Origin: Streptomyces sp. NA02950
GTDB taxonomy: Bacteria > Actinomycetota > Actinomycetes > Streptomycetales > Streptomycetaceae
Direction: 5' to 3'
NCBI RefSeq assembly: GCF_013364155.1
Contig: NZ_CP054916.1
Coordinates: 2,786,501 to 2,850,500 of the forward strand
DNA: 64,000 bases
Part shown: one piece after another, positions 1 through 8,989 of the stretch
Position numbering within the stretch: position 1 is the first letter of the stretch
Layout: each line of letters starts with the position of its first letter
Notes under the pieces: model-generated
Database searches by the model: none
What the model was told of the DNA's origin: nothing
What the model saw: the letters and a program-made list of their open reading frames with translations, nothing else
Made by a program: the position numbers and the translations under genes

Positions 1-234
1 GCCGCCCTTGGGGACGGACGCCGGGCTCAGCCCCACCGTGAGCTTCTTCTGCGGCCAGGCGGATCCGGAGTTCACCACGGCCGCCCGGACCCGGTCCCGG
101 CTCTCCACCAGGCTTTTGTCCGGCAGCCCGACCAGGGTGAACGCGGCCACCCCGGGCTCCAGATCGGCCTGGACCTCGACCACCACCCCCTCGACCCCGA
201 CCAGCGCGACCGAACAGGTGCGGGCGAACGCCAT
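1..234 (-). CDS. YifB/ComM family Mg-chelatase-like AAA ATPase, N-terminal part
   Basis: This is the first 78 codons of a gene that continues beyond the left edge. The N-terminus [16 protein letters not shown], followed by a segment containing VGLPDKSLVESRDRVRAA, is the conserved start of the ComM/YifB family, AAA+ helicase-like ATPases with a Lon-type N-terminal fold. In proteobacteria ComM drives branch migration during natural transformation; its role in Streptomyces is not clear. The ATG overlaps the TGA of yraN (ATGA), so the two genes are translationally coupled. The Walker motifs lie outside the window. Confidence 0.9.
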   Translation of the reverse strand, partial: MAFARTCSVALVGVEGVVVEVQADLEPGVAAFTLVGLPDKSLVESRDRVRAAVVNSGSAWPQKKLTVGLSPASVPKGG

Positions 235-593
235 CAGGCCACCCCCCGCACATGCTCGACGACGGGCGCGCCCCGGTGCGGCAGCACGACACCGACCAGA
301 TCGATCCGCACCCCGCCCGGCGGCGGACCGCCGTGCCGCTCCAGCCAGCGCTCCGCCAGCAGCCTCAGCCGCTCGGCCTTGCCCGATCTGACAGCGGCCA
401 TCGGGTGCTCATAGGAGCCCGCCCGGCGCGTCTTGACCTCGCACACCACCAGCGCTCCGCCATCGAGCGCGACGATGTCGATCTCGCCGTCCCGGCACCG
501 CCAGTTGCGCTCCAGGACGGTCATCCCGGCCTCGGCCAGCCGTCGCACCGCCACATCCTCGCCGTAGCGGCCCAGTGCCCCTCGGGCGTTCAT
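234..593 (-). CDS. YraN family (UPF0102) endonuclease-like protein
   Basis: A 119-residue protein of the YraN/UPF0102 family, which has a restriction-endonuclease-like fold. The core is visible as [11 protein letters not shown] followed by VVCEVKTR, giving the E...D...ExK catalytic pattern. The function in the cell is not established; it usually sits beside comM and rnhB. I chose the ATG at 593 ([12 protein letters not shown]) over an upstream in-frame start at 632 because GGAGG lies about 8 nt before it and family members begin here. It overlaps the next gene by ATGA. Confidence 0.88.
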   Translation of the reverse strand: MNARGALGRYGEDVAVRRLAEAGMTVLERNWRCRDGEIDIVALDGGALVVCEVKTRRAGSYEHPMAAVRSGKAERLRLLAERWLERHGGPPPGGVRIDLVGVVLPHRGAPVVEHVRGVA

Positions 594-685
594 CGGCACC
601 ACCTCCGGTACCGACTGTGACGCCCCGGTCACGCGCTATGGGATCATGGAGGATTTCTGTGGACCGACGACCGCCTGTGGACAAC

Positions 686-994
686 TCAGCCACTCGGAAG
701 GTCGAGGTCGCTCTTGTTCAGCTCCTCGATATTCACGTCCTTGAACGTCAGGACACGTACCTGCTTCACGAAGCGGGCCGGGCGGTACATGTCCCAGACC
801 CAGGCGTCGGCCATCGACACCTCGAAGAAGACCTCACCCTGGACCGAGTGCACCTGCATCTCGTATTGGTTGGTGAGATAGAAGCGACGCTCGGTCTCGA
901 TCACGTATTTGAACAGACCGACGACATCGCGGTACTCCCGGTAGAGCTTCAGCTCCATCTCGGTCTCGTACTTCTCGAGGTCCTCGGCGCTCAT
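686..994 (-). CDS. DUF2469 family protein
   Basis: A 102-residue acidic protein starting MSAEDLEKYETEME. It belongs to the actinobacterial DUF2469 family, almost always found between signal peptidase or NUDIX genes and yraN. There is no membrane segment and no recognisable catalytic motif, and the function is unknown. The start at 994 follows a GAAGGGGAA ribosome-binding site; the longer reading frame from 1027 adds 11 non-conserved residues. It forms the tail of the sipZ transcription unit together with the NUDIX gene. Confidence 0.9.
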   Translation of the reverse strand: MSAEDLEKYETEMELKLYREYRDVVGLFKYVIETERRFYLTNQYEMQVHSVQGEVFFEVSMADAWVWDMYRPARFVKQVRVLTFKDVNIEELNKSDLDLPSG

Positions 995-1033
995 GGCATG
1001 TTCCCCTTCAGCCGTGCGTCCCCCCATTGTGCG

Positions 1034-1567
1034 TCAGACGCGCTCAGTCTCCAGGATCACCGGTTCACTCGGGGGTCCCTCGACGAGCAGCGTACGCAAC
1101 AGTTCCGGCAGGCGGGTCGGGTACACCGGTTCGTCGACCGCCGCCAGCTCCTCCGCGGTCCACCACCGCAGTCCGGCCACACTCCGCCGCTCCAGCTCCG
1201 TCAGTCCCCCGCCCGCGACCGTCGCGGTCTGCTCGGTACGCCCCAGGAAGTACCACTCGTCCTGGTCCCAGCGCTGTCCCGCGAAGGGGAACGAGCAGAT
1301 CCGCCGCCACAGCAGCGGGCCGAGCCGTACCTCGGTGATCCCGGTCTCCTCGGCCAGCTCCCGCCGGGCGGCCTCCTCCCGGCTCTCCTCGCCCTCCAGA
1401 CCGCCGCCTGGCGTGAACCACCAGGTCCTCGACGGATCGTCCGGTTCATAGCCGTGCAGCAGCAGAATCCGGTCCCGCGGGTCCAGCAGCACCACCCGGG
1501 CCACCTGCCGCAGCGGCCGCTCGTCCGCGCCGGCCTCCGGAGACCGTCCGGCCGCCCGCTCAGCCAC
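1034..1567 (-). CDS. NUDIX hydrolase
   Basis: A 177-residue NUDIX protein. The NUDIX box GX5EX7REUXEEXGU is complete, running from GGGLEGEESREEAA through RRELAEETGI around residues 57-80, so it should bind a divalent metal and hydrolyse a nucleoside diphosphate linked to another group. The substrate cannot be read from the sequence. Its start overlaps the sipZ stop by 8 nt, which suggests coupled translation. Work on S. lividans describes sipZ as the first gene of a separate operon carrying a mutT-like gene, and that matches this arrangement. Confidence 0.9.
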   Translation of the reverse strand: MAERAAGRSPEAGADERPLRQVARVVLLDPRDRILLLHGYEPDDPSRTWWFTPGGGLEGEESREEAARRELAEETGITEVRLGPLLWRRICSFPFAGQRWDQDEWYFLGRTEQTATVAGGGLTELERRSVAGLRWWTAEELAAVDEPVYPTRLPELLRTLLVEGPPSEPVILETERV

Positions 1568-2315
1568 TGGCCGTCACCGTCCCCCGCGCCTCCTCGCGCC
1601 GCGCGGCACCGGTGCGCCTGCGGCGGGCGATCGGCCCGTACGCCGCCCCCGCCAGGATGAGCACGGCGCCGCTGACCACCGCGATCACCATCAGCCGCAG
1701 CGGCCCCGGCTGTGAGACTCCGCCCGGCAGCGCCTGGAACGTCCGCGGCCGCTCGAGCATGCCGAAGCTGCTCATCGGCCAGGCGGTGGCGTCCACCCGG
1801 GCACTGACCGCGCTCCGCGGCACGGCCCCGTGGCCGCCGTCGGTGAGGTGCACCCGTGAGTCCAGCGAATCGCTGCGGTGGTCACCCATCAGGAACAGCC
1901 GCCCCTCGGGCACCGTGGTGGAGAAGCCGGTCAGCGACGCCTGGTCCTTCTTCTCCAGGTACGGCTCGTCGAGCGCCTTGCCGTCCACACTCAGCCGCCC
2001 CTGCTCGTCGCAGCACACGACCTTGTCGCCGCCGACGCCGACGACCCGCTTCACCATGGGCATCGCGCCCCACACGGCGTCCTGGAAGACCACCACGTCA
2101 CCGCGGCGCACCTCGTCGCCGTCGATCCGCTGCGCCAGCACCCGGTCGTCCTTGCCGATGGTGGGCGCCATGGAGTCGGTCGGAACGGTGTACGGCTTGT
2201 AGACCACCGCACCCCAGGCGAATCCGCCCAGGAACAGCACACAGCCGAGGGCCACCGCCACACCGGAAAGCAGGCTGCCGAGCCTGCCCTCCCCCACCGG
2301 TCGGGCTCTGCTCAT
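1560..2315 (-). CDS. sipZ: Type I signal peptidase (SipZ-like)
   Basis: A 251-residue type I signal peptidase, the fourth of a tandem cluster. An N-terminal membrane helix (about residues 15-38) precedes the catalytic serine in VPTDSM (Ser48). The general-base lysine is in MVKRVVGVGGD (Lys89), and box E reads GDHRSDSLDSR. A second helix near the C-terminus (about residues 200-225) gives two membrane anchors. It removes signal peptides from exported preproteins on the outer face of the membrane. I chose the ATG at 2315; an in-frame start at 2387 would add 24 residues without family similarity. A 147-nt gap separates it from sipY, consistent with its own promoter. Confidence 0.9.
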   Translation of the reverse strand: MSRARPVGEGRLGSLLSGVAVALGCVLFLGGFAWGAVVYKPYTVPTDSMAPTIGKDDRVLAQRIDGDEVRRGDVVVFQDAVWGAMPMVKRVVGVGGDKVVCCDEQGRLSVDGKALDEPYLEKKDQASLTGFSTTVPEGRLFLMGDHRSDSLDSRVHLTDGGHGAVPRSAVSARVDATAWPMSSFGMLERPRTFQALPGGVSQPGPLRLMVIAVVSGAVLILAGAAYGPIARRRRTGAARREEARGTVTASG

Positions 2316-2462
2316 TCCCGTGCTCCCGCCTTGCGCCACCGACGTCAGAAGATCAGGTTCCGCGTGCCCGAAGGCACGGGACCGCACCTTACCCGCGGTA
2401 GATGCCCGGCGTCAGCAGCGGTATACGGCGGAGCGACGGTGGAGAAGCGGCAGAGCGCCAGG

Positions 2463-3557
2463 TCAGCCGTTCCGCCGCACCCTGGCGATCAGCCTGCGCC
2501 GCCGCCACAGCACGATCGGCAGCGCGCCCGCGAACCCACCCGCCGTCGGCGCCAGCGAGGCCGCCGCGCCCAGTCCCGGCTGGTCGAAGGTGCCGGGCAC
2601 CGACAGGGTGCCCCAGCGGTCGATAGGCCAGGCGACGACGATCGCGCGCCCGACGACATCGTCGACCGAGACCGTGCCGTTGTGCAGGTTCTGGTGGTAG
2701 CGCGAGTCCAGCGAGTCCTGACGGTGGTCGCCCATCACCCAGATCCGCCCCTCGGGCACCGTGATCGGGCCGAACGGCTTCTCGTCGCAGGGCGTGTTCC
2801 CAGGGAAGATATACGGCTCGTCCAGCGGCTTGCCGTTCACCATGACCTTGCCGCCGCGCTTGCACGAGACGGTGTCCCCGCCGACCGCGATGACCCGCTT
2901 GATCAGGTCCTTCTCCTCGGCCGAGGGCATCAGGCCGATAAAGCTCAGCCCCTTCTGGATGCCCTCGGCGACCGGCCCGGCGTCCTTCTTCTCGGTCTCA
3001 CCGAGCCAGCCGCCCGGGTCGTGGAAGACCACCACCTCACCGCGCTCGGGCTCCGAGCCGAACCACGGGGTGAGCTTGTCCACCAGTACCCGGTCGCCCC
3101 GCTGCAAGGTGTTCTGCATCGAGTCGGACGGGATGGAGAACGCCTGCACCAGGAAGGTCTTGATCAGCAGGGCGAGCAGCAGCGCGATGCCGACCAGGAT
3201 CGGCAGCTCCTTCCAGAAGGAGCGCACCTTCTTCGGCTTACCGGTGCTCCGCTTCACCCCCGGCGCGGCCCCGCCGCCGGAACGGCCGGACGGTCCGGAG
3301 GAATCCCCGCGCTCCGCAGTCTCCGCCGAGTCCTGGGGATCGCCGGACCCCGCGCGGTCCGAGGGATCCGCCGCGGTCGCACGGTCCGCGGCGCCGGGCC
3401 CGGCCGAGGCGCCGGAGGTCCGGTCCGTGGGCGCACCGGTCCGCGGCGCCGGGTCCGTGCCGTCCCCGGTCACGGGAGTCTCTCCCTGTGTCCCGGGTCG
3501 TCGCTCGGGCTCTTCGTGACCGGATCGTGCGCCGACCGCCAAATCCCCCACATCCAC
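2463..3557 (-). CDS. sipY: Type I signal peptidase (SipY-like)
   Basis: A signal peptidase of about 364 residues with a long disordered N-terminal cytoplasmic region (about 110 residues rich in Asp, Gly, Pro and Ser) before the first membrane helix (about 118-136). Catalytic Ser146 is in SIPSDSM and Lys220 in LIKRVIAVGGD; box E is GDHRQDSLDSR. A C-terminal segment ending in many arginines suggests a second anchor. The start is either GTG at 3557 or GTG at 3551. The latter is better spaced from GAGGAG, so the true N-terminus may be two residues shorter. The upstream sipX frame runs into this gene without a stop. Confidence 0.87.
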   Translation of the reverse strand: MDVGDLAVGARSGHEEPERRPGTQGETPVTGDGTDPAPRTGAPTDRTSGASAGPGAADRATAADPSDRAGSGDPQDSAETAERGDSSGPSGRSGGGAAPGVKRSTGKPKKVRSFWKELPILVGIALLLALLIKTFLVQAFSIPSDSMQNTLQRGDRVLVDKLTPWFGSEPERGEVVVFHDPGGWLGETEKKDAGPVAEGIQKGLSFIGLMPSAEEKDLIKRVIAVGGDTVSCKRGGKVMVNGKPLDEPYIFPGNTPCDEKPFGPITVPEGRIWVMGDHRQDSLDSRYHQNLHNGTVSVDDVVGRAIVVAWPIDRWGTLSVPGTFDQPGLGAAASLAPTAGGFAGALPIVLWRRRRLIARVRRNG

Positions 3558-4524
3558 TCCTCACACCTGACTGCCGCCTGCTCCACGAACGGCGCAGGAC
3601 CACCACTCCCATAACGAGCGGGAGTTCCGCAGGGGTCGGGAGCTGGACCATTCCTTGCTGATCCATGGGGGACAGCCTATGCGGCGAGCCCTGTGCCCGT
3701 GTCTCCCCACTCGGCGCGTCCTTCACCGAGGCGTACGTTCCGGGCTCCTCCAGCTTCCGCATATGGCCGAACGGCCAGGCGATCACCACGGCGCGGCCGA
3801 CCACCATCTTGTCCGAGACGGTGCCCTGCCCCGGTTCGTCCAGATGGACGCGGGAGTCCGCGGAGTTGGAGCGGTGATCACCCATCACAAAGATCCGCCC
3901 TTGGGGGACGGTCACCTTGAACTCGCGCTGCGAGGGCTGGTTCCCCGGGTGCAGATACGGTTCGTTCAGCGGCGTTCCGTTGACGGTGACCTTGCCGTTG
4001 GAGTCACAGCACGCCACCGTGTCACCGCCGACGCCGACCACCCGCTTGATGAGGTCCTGTTCGTTGTCCGACGGCAGCAGACCGATGAAGGTCAGGAACT
4101 CCTTGCCCTGCTTGATGACCGGCGGATCGTCCTTGGGCGGCTTGCGCTCGTCCTCGAGCCAGCCACCGGGGTCCTTGAACACCACCACATCGCCGCGCTC
4201 CGGCTTCGAGCCGAACCACGGGGTGAACTTGTCCACCAGCACCCGGTCGCCGATGCGGATCGTCTGTTCCATCGATCCGGACGGAATGACAAACGCCTGT
4301 ACCAGGAAGGTCTTCAGCACCAGCGCGATCACCAGCGCCACGCCCACCAGGATCGGTATCTCCTTGACCTTGGAGCGCTGGCGCCTGCGCTTGATACGGC
4401 GCTGGATCTTGCGCCGCTCGGCACGCCCGCCCGGCGGGCGCTCCCCCGGACGCGACGTCTCCACCTCCGGCGGCGGCGCGCCCGCGCGGCGCTTTCCGTA
4501 CCGGGGTCGTCCGCGGCTACCCAT
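3238..4524 (-). CDS. sipX: Type I signal peptidase (SipX-like) with an abnormally extended 3' end
   Basis: The signal peptidase portion is residues 1-310: a basic N-terminus, one membrane helix (about 55-75), catalytic Ser84 in VIPSGSM, Lys160 in LIKRVVGVGGD and box E GDHRSNSADSR. The family member in S. coelicolor/S. lividans is 320 residues, as I recall it. Here the frame stays open to 428 residues and runs about 320 nt into sipY; the extra tail is Arg/Gly-rich and looks like an out-of-frame reading of the sipY N-terminus. A TGA in the next frame lies at 3561-3563, just where a 320-residue protein would end, so a one-base shift is suspected. The start overlaps the sipW stop by 8 nt. Confidence 0.82.
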   Translation of the reverse strand: MGSRGRPRYGKRRAGAPPPEVETSRPGERPPGGRAERRKIQRRIKRRRQRSKVKEIPILVGVALVIALVLKTFLVQAFVIPSGSMEQTIRIGDRVLVDKFTPWFGSKPERGDVVVFKDPGGWLEDERKPPKDDPPVIKQGKEFLTFIGLLPSDNEQDLIKRVVGVGGDTVACCDSNGKVTVNGTPLNEPYLHPGNQPSQREFKVTVPQGRIFVMGDHRSNSADSRVHLDEPGQGTVSDKMVVGRAVVIAWPFGHMRKLEEPGTYASVKDAPSGETRAQGSPHRLSPMDQQGMVQLPTPAELPLVMGVVVLRRSWSRRQSGVRSGCGGFGGRRTIRSRRARATTRDTGRDSRDRGRHGPGAADRCAHGPDLRRLGRARRRGPCDRGGSLGPRGVRRSPGLGGDCGARGFLRTVRPFRRRGRAGGEAEHR

Positions 4525-5353
4525 GGCCGCCGCCGGGGTCCGCACCGGGCTCGGGCACTCTGGCGTAGGTCTCCGGCCGCTCCATCCGGGACCAGCGGCC
4601 GACCGGCCAGGCGATCCAGTCGGCACGGCCGATCACCTGGCCGACGGGGACGGTGCCCCCGCCGGGCGCGCCGAGATGGTCCCGCGAGTCGCGGGAGGCG
4701 GAGCGGTGATCCCCCATCACCCACAGCCGCCCTTCCGGCACCACGATGTCGAACGGCGCACGCGAGGGGCTGTCCCCCGGGTGCAGATAGTGCTCGTCCA
4801 CCGGTTGACCGTTCACCTCGATCCTCCCCCGCTTGTCGCAGCAGGTGACCCGGTCACCGCCGACGCCCACCACACGCTTGATGTAGTCGGACTCGGCCGG
4901 GGCGGCCAGTCCGGCCGCCGCGGCCGCCTTGCGGAGCACTCCGGTCACAGGGTTCCCCGAGGGCTTCTCGCCGAGAAAGGAACCCGTTCCGTCGAACACC
5001 ACAACGTCGCCGCGGCGCGGATCGTCCCCGAAACGGTATGCGAGCTTGTTCACCAGGACCCGGTCCCCGGGCCGCAGGGTGTTCTCCATCGAGCCGCTGG
5101 GGATCAGGAACGGCTGGACCACCCACCCGCTCACCAGCAGGACCAGCACGGCGCTGAAGGCCGTGACCACTCCCGCCCGCCGCCATGGCCCGCCTCCGGT
5201 CAGCCACCCGAGCGCACGCCGGCCGGGCCGGGGCGCGGCGGCGGTCTCTTCCGCGGCGTCGCCCGGCGCATGCGAAGAGCGCGACCGCTCCTCGTGCTCC
5301 GTCGAGGAGCAGGAGGAGCGGTCGCGCTCCGCGAGCTGTCCTTGGGTGTCCAT
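4517..5353 (-). CDS. sipW: Type I signal peptidase (SipW-like)
   Basis: A 278-residue signal peptidase, first of the sipW-X-Y operon. The N-terminal cytoplasmic region has many charged and serine residues; the membrane helix spans about 62-80, with catalytic Ser88 in LIPSGSM and Lys159 in YIKRVVGVGGD, and box E reads GDHRSASRDSR. There is no strong second membrane helix, so it is probably single-anchored, unlike SipZ. It sits 62 nt downstream of rplS on the same strand. Several parallel signal peptidases are normal for Streptomyces, which secretes many proteins. Confidence 0.92.
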   Translation of the reverse strand: MDTQGQLAERDRSSCSSTEHEERSRSSHAPGDAAEETAAAPRPGRRALGWLTGGGPWRRAGVVTAFSAVLVLLVSGWVVQPFLIPSGSMENTLRPGDRVLVNKLAYRFGDDPRRGDVVVFDGTGSFLGEKPSGNPVTGVLRKAAAAAGLAAPAESDYIKRVVGVGGDRVTCCDKRGRIEVNGQPVDEHYLHPGDSPSRAPFDIVVPEGRLWVMGDHRSASRDSRDHLGAPGGGTVPVGQVIGRADWIAWPVGRWSRMERPETYARVPEPGADPGGGHG

Positions 5354-5415
5354 CGGGCCAGAGCCTATCCGCCCCGGCCGGAGGATCCGGCGGTAGCTCA
5401 GTAGTCGCGCAAAAC

Positions 5416-5766
5416 TCAGTTCTCGCGCTTTTCCTTGATCTTGGCGGCCTTGCCGCGGAGGTCGCGGAGGTAGTACAGCTTCGCACGGCGCACATCACCG
5501 CGGGTGACGACCTCGATCTTCTCCACGATCGGGGTGTGCACCGGGAAGGTGCGCTCGACGCCGACGCTGAAGCTCACCTTGCGGACGGTGAAGGTCTCGC
5601 GCACGCCGGAACCCTGGCGGCGGATGACCACGCCCTTGAACTGCTGCACACGGGAGCGGTTGCCCTCGATGACGCGCACGTGCACGTTGACCGTGTCACC
5701 GGGGCGGAAGGTGGGGAGGTCGCTGCGCAGCGACGCGGTGTCGACGGTGTCGAGCAGGTGAGACAT
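5416..5766 (-). CDS. rplS: 50S ribosomal protein L19
   Basis: A 116-residue L19, recognised from MSHLLDTVD, the [19 protein letters not shown] region and the C-terminal [19 protein letters not shown]. It sits at the subunit interface of the 50S ribosome. The start at 5766 follows an AGGAAAG site; the longer frame from 5931 overlaps the trmD end and has no L19 similarity. It is the fifth gene of the rpsP-khpA-rimM-trmD-rplS order conserved in bacteria. Confidence 0.97.
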   Translation of the reverse strand: MSHLLDTVDTASLRSDLPTFRPGDTVNVHVRVIEGNRSRVQQFKGVVIRRQGSGVRETFTVRKVSFSVGVERTFPVHTPIVEKIEVVTRGDVRRAKLYYLRDLRGKAAKIKEKREN

Positions 5767-5899
5767 GATCGTCTGCTTTCCTCGCTGATGCCACAGGTCA
5801 TCAGCGGCATATCGGATGTTGATTCGGAGTGCCGCCCTCATCGGGTGGGCGTCGATCCCCCTGTGGCAGGGGCGCCGCGCCCGGACGTACGGCAGCGGC

Positions 5900-6721
5900 C
5901 TATTCTTCCACGGCCCGGTCCGAGCGCCCAAATCCGCCCTCGGGCCGTTCCTCCCAGCCCAGCTCGGCCAGGGTCTTCCGGTCGTGCTTGTCCAGCGCCG
6001 CGGGGTCGCAGCGCTCGATCAGATCGGGGCGATTCTCGCTGGTGCGGCGGAACGCCTCGTCCCGCCGCCATCGCGCGATCTTGCCGTGGTGCCCGCTGAC
6101 CAGCACCTCCGGGATACCGCGGCCGCGCCACTCGGGGGGCTTGGTGTAGACCGGCCCCTCCAGCAGATCGGCCATCGCGCCGGGTGCGAAGGAGTCGTCG
6201 CGGTGCGACTCGGCGTTGCCCAGCACTCCGGGCAGCAGCCGGGCGACCGCTTCGGTGATCACCAGGACCGCGGCCTCGCCACCGGCCAGGACGTAGTCGC
6301 CGATGGAGACCTCGTGGATCTCCAGGTGCTCGCCGTACTCCTCGATCACCCGGCGGTCGATGCCCTCGTAGCGGGCGGGCGCGAAGATCAGCCAGGGGCG
6401 TTCGGACAGCTCCACGGCCAGCGTCTGGGTGAACGGGCGGCCGCTCGGCGTCGGCACCACCAGCACGGGCCTGGCAAGCCCGGCGGCCTCCCCCGACGCG
6501 AGGACGGAGTCCAGTGCCTCGCCCCATGGCTCGGGCTTCATCACCATGCCCGGACCGCCGCCGTAGGGGGTGTCGTCCACCGTGTTGTGCCGGTCGTGCG
6601 TCCAGGAGCGCAGATCGTGGACGCGGACGTCGAGCTGCCCCCGGGCGCGGGCCTTGCCGACCAGCGAGACGTTCAGCGGCTCCAGGTACTCCGGGAAGAT
6701 CGTGACGACGTCGAGCCTCAT
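5900..6721 (-). CDS. trmD: tRNA (guanosine(37)-N1)-methyltransferase
   Basis: A 273-residue TrmD of the SPOUT class with its trefoil knot. [13 protein letters not shown] at the start, the [10 protein letters not shown] loop and the central [13 protein letters not shown] motif are typical. It uses SAM to methylate G37 of tRNAs that read CNN codons and so prevents +1 frameshifting. The ATG overlaps the rimM stop (ATGA). The gap of 133 nt to rplS may carry an extra promoter. Confidence 0.96.
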   Translation of the reverse strand: MRLDVVTIFPEYLEPLNVSLVGKARARGQLDVRVHDLRSWTHDRHNTVDDTPYGGGPGMVMKPEPWGEALDSVLASGEAAGLARPVLVVPTPSGRPFTQTLAVELSERPWLIFAPARYEGIDRRVIEEYGEHLEIHEVSIGDYVLAGGEAAVLVITEAVARLLPGVLGNAESHRDDSFAPGAMADLLEGPVYTKPPEWRGRGIPEVLVSGHHGKIARWRRDEAFRRTSENRPDLIERCDPAALDKHDRKTLAELGWEERPEGGFGRSDRAVEE

Positions 6722-7296
6722 GACGACGCGTCCTCACCCGGCGCGTCCGACGCGGTGTCCGCACGGCTGCTCGCGACCTCGGCCTCGGCGTCGTTCAGCA
6801 GCCCCCGCGGCGGGTCGATCACCGCGCGCTGTGCCTCGAGGTCGATCTCCGGCACCACCTCGGAGACGAACGGGATCATCACCTCGCCGCCGTCCGGGCG
6901 CCGGACGATCAGCAGGTCGTGGTACGGAAGATGGGAGATCTCGGAGATCCGGCCGACCTCGGTCCCGTCCACGGTGACCACATCGAGGTCGATCAGCTGG
7001 TGGTCGTAGAACTCCTCGGGATCCTCGGGGACTTCCTCGGGGTCGATCTCCGCGATCAGCAGGATGTTGCGCAGCCCCTCCGCGCCCGTACGGTCCCGGA
7101 TACCCTCGAAGCGCAGCAGCAGCCGGCCGCTGTGGACCCGGCCGGTCTCGATGGTCAGCGGCCCGGCCGAGGCGGGTTCGGTGGCCAGCACGGCGCCGGG
7201 GGCGAGCCTCAGCTCCGGCTCGTCCGTCCGTACCTCCACGGTGACCTCACCCTTGATGCCATGGGCCCGGCCGATCCTCGCCACAACCAACTGCAC
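6718..7296 (-). CDS. rimM: Ribosome maturation factor RimM
   Basis: A 192-residue RimM, needed for 16S rRNA processing and assembly of the 30S head around S19. The N-terminal beta-barrel begins [18 protein letters not shown]. The PRC-barrel domain contains [13 protein letters not shown] and [13 protein letters not shown], followed by a conserved PPRGLL. An acidic low-complexity tail of about 25 residues ends the protein. It is coupled to trmD by an ATGA overlap and is separated from khpA by a spacer with a strong hairpin. Confidence 0.96.
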   Translation of the reverse strand: MQLVVARIGRAHGIKGEVTVEVRTDEPELRLAPGAVLATEPASAGPLTIETGRVHSGRLLLRFEGIRDRTGAEGLRNILLIAEIDPEEVPEDPEEFYDHQLIDLDVVTVDGTEVGRISEISHLPYHDLLIVRRPDGGEVMIPFVSEVVPEIDLEAQRAVIDPPRGLLNDAEAEVASSRADTASDAPGEDASS

Positions 7297-7319
7297 GTGT
7301 CCGATGTCCCTTCACACAC

Positions 7320-7356
7320 ACGGGCCGGGGACGGCCCATGGCCCTCCCCGGCCCGT
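7320..7356 (-). terminator. Hairpin in the khpA-rimM spacer (attenuator or processing site)
   Basis: An 11-bp perfect inverted repeat (ACGGGCCGGGG at 7320-7330, complement at 7346-7356) encloses an inner GGCC/GGCC pairing. It lies between two genes of one operon and there is no T-run, so a partial terminator or RNase-processing site fits better than a full terminator. Confidence 0.55.
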
Positions 7357-7378
7357 GCCGGTGCTCTCTTTGATCGCC

Positions 7379-7618
7379 TCAGCGGATCTGGTCCACGTCG
7401 ACGAGGTCGACGCGGATCCCACGGCCGCCGATGGCGCCCACGACGGTCCGCAGGGCACGCGCGGTCCGGCCGTTGCGGCCGATCACCTTGCCGAGGTCAT
7501 CGGGGTGCACCCGGACCTCCAGCACGCGCCCGCGACGCAGGTTGCGCGAGGCGACCTGCACGTCGTCGGGGTTGTCGACGATGCCCTTCACCAGGTGCTC
7601 GAGGGCTTCCTCGAGCAT
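7379..7618 (-). CDS. khpA: KH-domain RNA-binding protein (KhpA family)
   Basis: A 79-residue single KH-domain protein. The GxxG-type loop is visible in DDLGKVIGRNGRTARALR. Proteins of this family bind structured RNA together with KhpB/Jag in Gram-positive bacteria. The gene lies 2 nt after rpsP, the standard position of khpA. The start codon directly follows the rpsP stop region, implying tight co-translation. The last residues, IRVDLVDVDQIR, match the typical C-terminal strand. Confidence 0.92.
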   Translation of the reverse strand: MLEEALEHLVKGIVDNPDDVQVASRNLRRGRVLEVRVHPDDLGKVIGRNGRTARALRTVVGAIGGRGIRVDLVDVDQIR

Positions 7619-7620
7619 CC

Positions 7621-8064
7621 TCAGGCCTCGGTCGACGCGGTGGACTCAGCGGCCTCGGCCGCCTCGTCCGACTTCTTCTCCGACTTCTTCGCCTTCTGGG
7701 TGATGGCCTCACCCTTCGGCTCGTCACCGGCGTCCTTGGCGGCGGCCTCGAACAGGGCGCGCTTGTCGGCCTTCGGCTCGGCGACCTTCATCGGAGCCGG
7801 GGCGGGCAGACCCTTGAACTTCTGCCAGTCGCCGGTGACCTTCAGGATGGCCAGCACCGGCTCGGTCGGCTGCGCGCCGACCTTCAGCCAGTACTGCGCA
7901 CGCTCCGAGTCGACCTCGATGCGCGACGGGTTCTGCACCGGGTGGTACAGACCGATCTCCTCGATGGCCCGGCCGTCACGGCGGGTACGGGAGTCGGCGA
8001 CAACGATGCGGTAGTGAGGCGAACGGATCTTGCCCAGACGCTTCAGCTTGATCTTGACTGCCAC
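7621..8064 (-). CDS. rpsP: 30S ribosomal protein S16
   Basis: A 147-residue S16. The core of about 85 residues ([19 protein letters not shown], then [12 protein letters not shown] and GAQPTEPVL) is standard. It is followed by the actinobacterial extension, here Lys/Ala/Glu-rich. The GTG start at 8064 is preceded by AGGAGA at about 9 nt; a longer open frame upstream is not S16. It is the first gene of the ribosomal/RNA-modification operon, with its promoter expected in 8065-8218. Confidence 0.96.
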   Translation of the reverse strand: MAVKIKLKRLGKIRSPHYRIVVADSRTRRDGRAIEEIGLYHPVQNPSRIEVDSERAQYWLKVGAQPTEPVLAILKVTGDWQKFKGLPAPAPMKVAEPKADKRALFEAAAKDAGDEPKGEAITQKAKKSEKKSDEAAEAAESTASTEA

Positions 8065-8218
8065 GGGAGTGGTGTCTCCTGGTCTTGACGTGGTTGAGCA
8101 CGCGAAGTGCCACGTGGGGTGGTGGTACCCGAGTGCCCGATGGACGCGCCAGCCGGAGGAGAGAGGGTTCCTGGTCGACTGTCGAGTACAGCGGACCATT
8201 GTGCCACACCGCCGCCGG

Positions 8219-8812
8219 TCAGCCGACCGCGGCCACCGCCTCGGGGATACGGAACGGCTTGCCGCAGCCACCGCACATGATCGGCGCCTGCGCCAGCACC
8301 GACGGAACGACGCGGACGTTCCGCCCGCAGTCGCAGACGGCCTTGACCCGGACGCCGCCGCCGGAGGAGCCGTGCCGCGCGGCGGGCCCGCGGAAGGTCC
8401 GGGAGGTGTCGGCGGTGGTCGCGACGCTGTGCGCCTTGAGGGCGCGCTGAAGTCTCTCGATGGTGGTCCGGTAGCGCTTTCTCGCCTCGGGGCTGAGGGT
8501 GACCAGTGAGAAGCCACTGCTGGGATGCGGCTCCTCGGGATGGTCCAGCCCGAGCTCCTCGGCGATCGCCAGGAACCGGCGGTTGTGGTAGCGGCCGGCG
8601 CGCGAGGTGTCACGGACACCGCGGGCAGCGGCGATGCCATGGACGGCCTCGTGCAGCAGCCGTTCGAAGGAGAGCTCGGCGCCACATGCGGACGACGACT
8701 CTCCGATCAGCGATTCGGGCGCGGCGAGATCCGGCAGCTCGGGGTGGTGCCGTTGAATGTCGGCCCACGCCTGCGCCAGTTCTGCGGCGAGAACAGGTGG
8801 TGTCGTGCTCAC
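8219..8812 (-). CDS. SprT-like zinc metalloprotease-domain protein
   Basis: A 197-residue protein with an HExxH-type motif in [14 protein letters not shown] (about residue 55), an SprT-like arrangement with RYHNRRF downstream. A C-terminal zinc ribbon reads CDCG...MCGGCGKPF. SprT/Spartan-type proteins are metal-dependent proteases or DNA-protein crosslink factors; activity for this Streptomyces protein is inferred only. The GTG start at 8812 lacks a good Shine-Dalgarno sequence. It stands alone between rpsP and proS; the 177 nt upstream hold an AT-rich stretch that may be its promoter. Confidence 0.75.
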   Translation of the reverse strand: MSTTPPVLAAELAQAWADIQRHHPELPDLAAPESLIGESSSACGAELSFERLLHEAVHGIAAARGVRDTSRAGRYHNRRFLAIAEELGLDHPEEPHPSSGFSLVTLSPEARKRYRTTIERLQRALKAHSVATTADTSRTFRGPAARHGSSGGGVRVKAVCDCGRNVRVVPSVLAQAPIMCGGCGKPFRIPEAVAAVG

Positions 8813-8989
8813 GTCGTGCTAACGAGCAGGAGCGGCCCGGTGTTCCGATTCCGGGGCATCCCAAATAATTTGCACGTACCAGTCAGTTCACACTGATGTG
8901 CCGCGACGAGGGCGGGTGCGCCGATGTACGGAGGAGCCGCCCACCGCGCATCAACCCGGTACGTACCGGTTCAGCGGTCCCGCCCGGTC

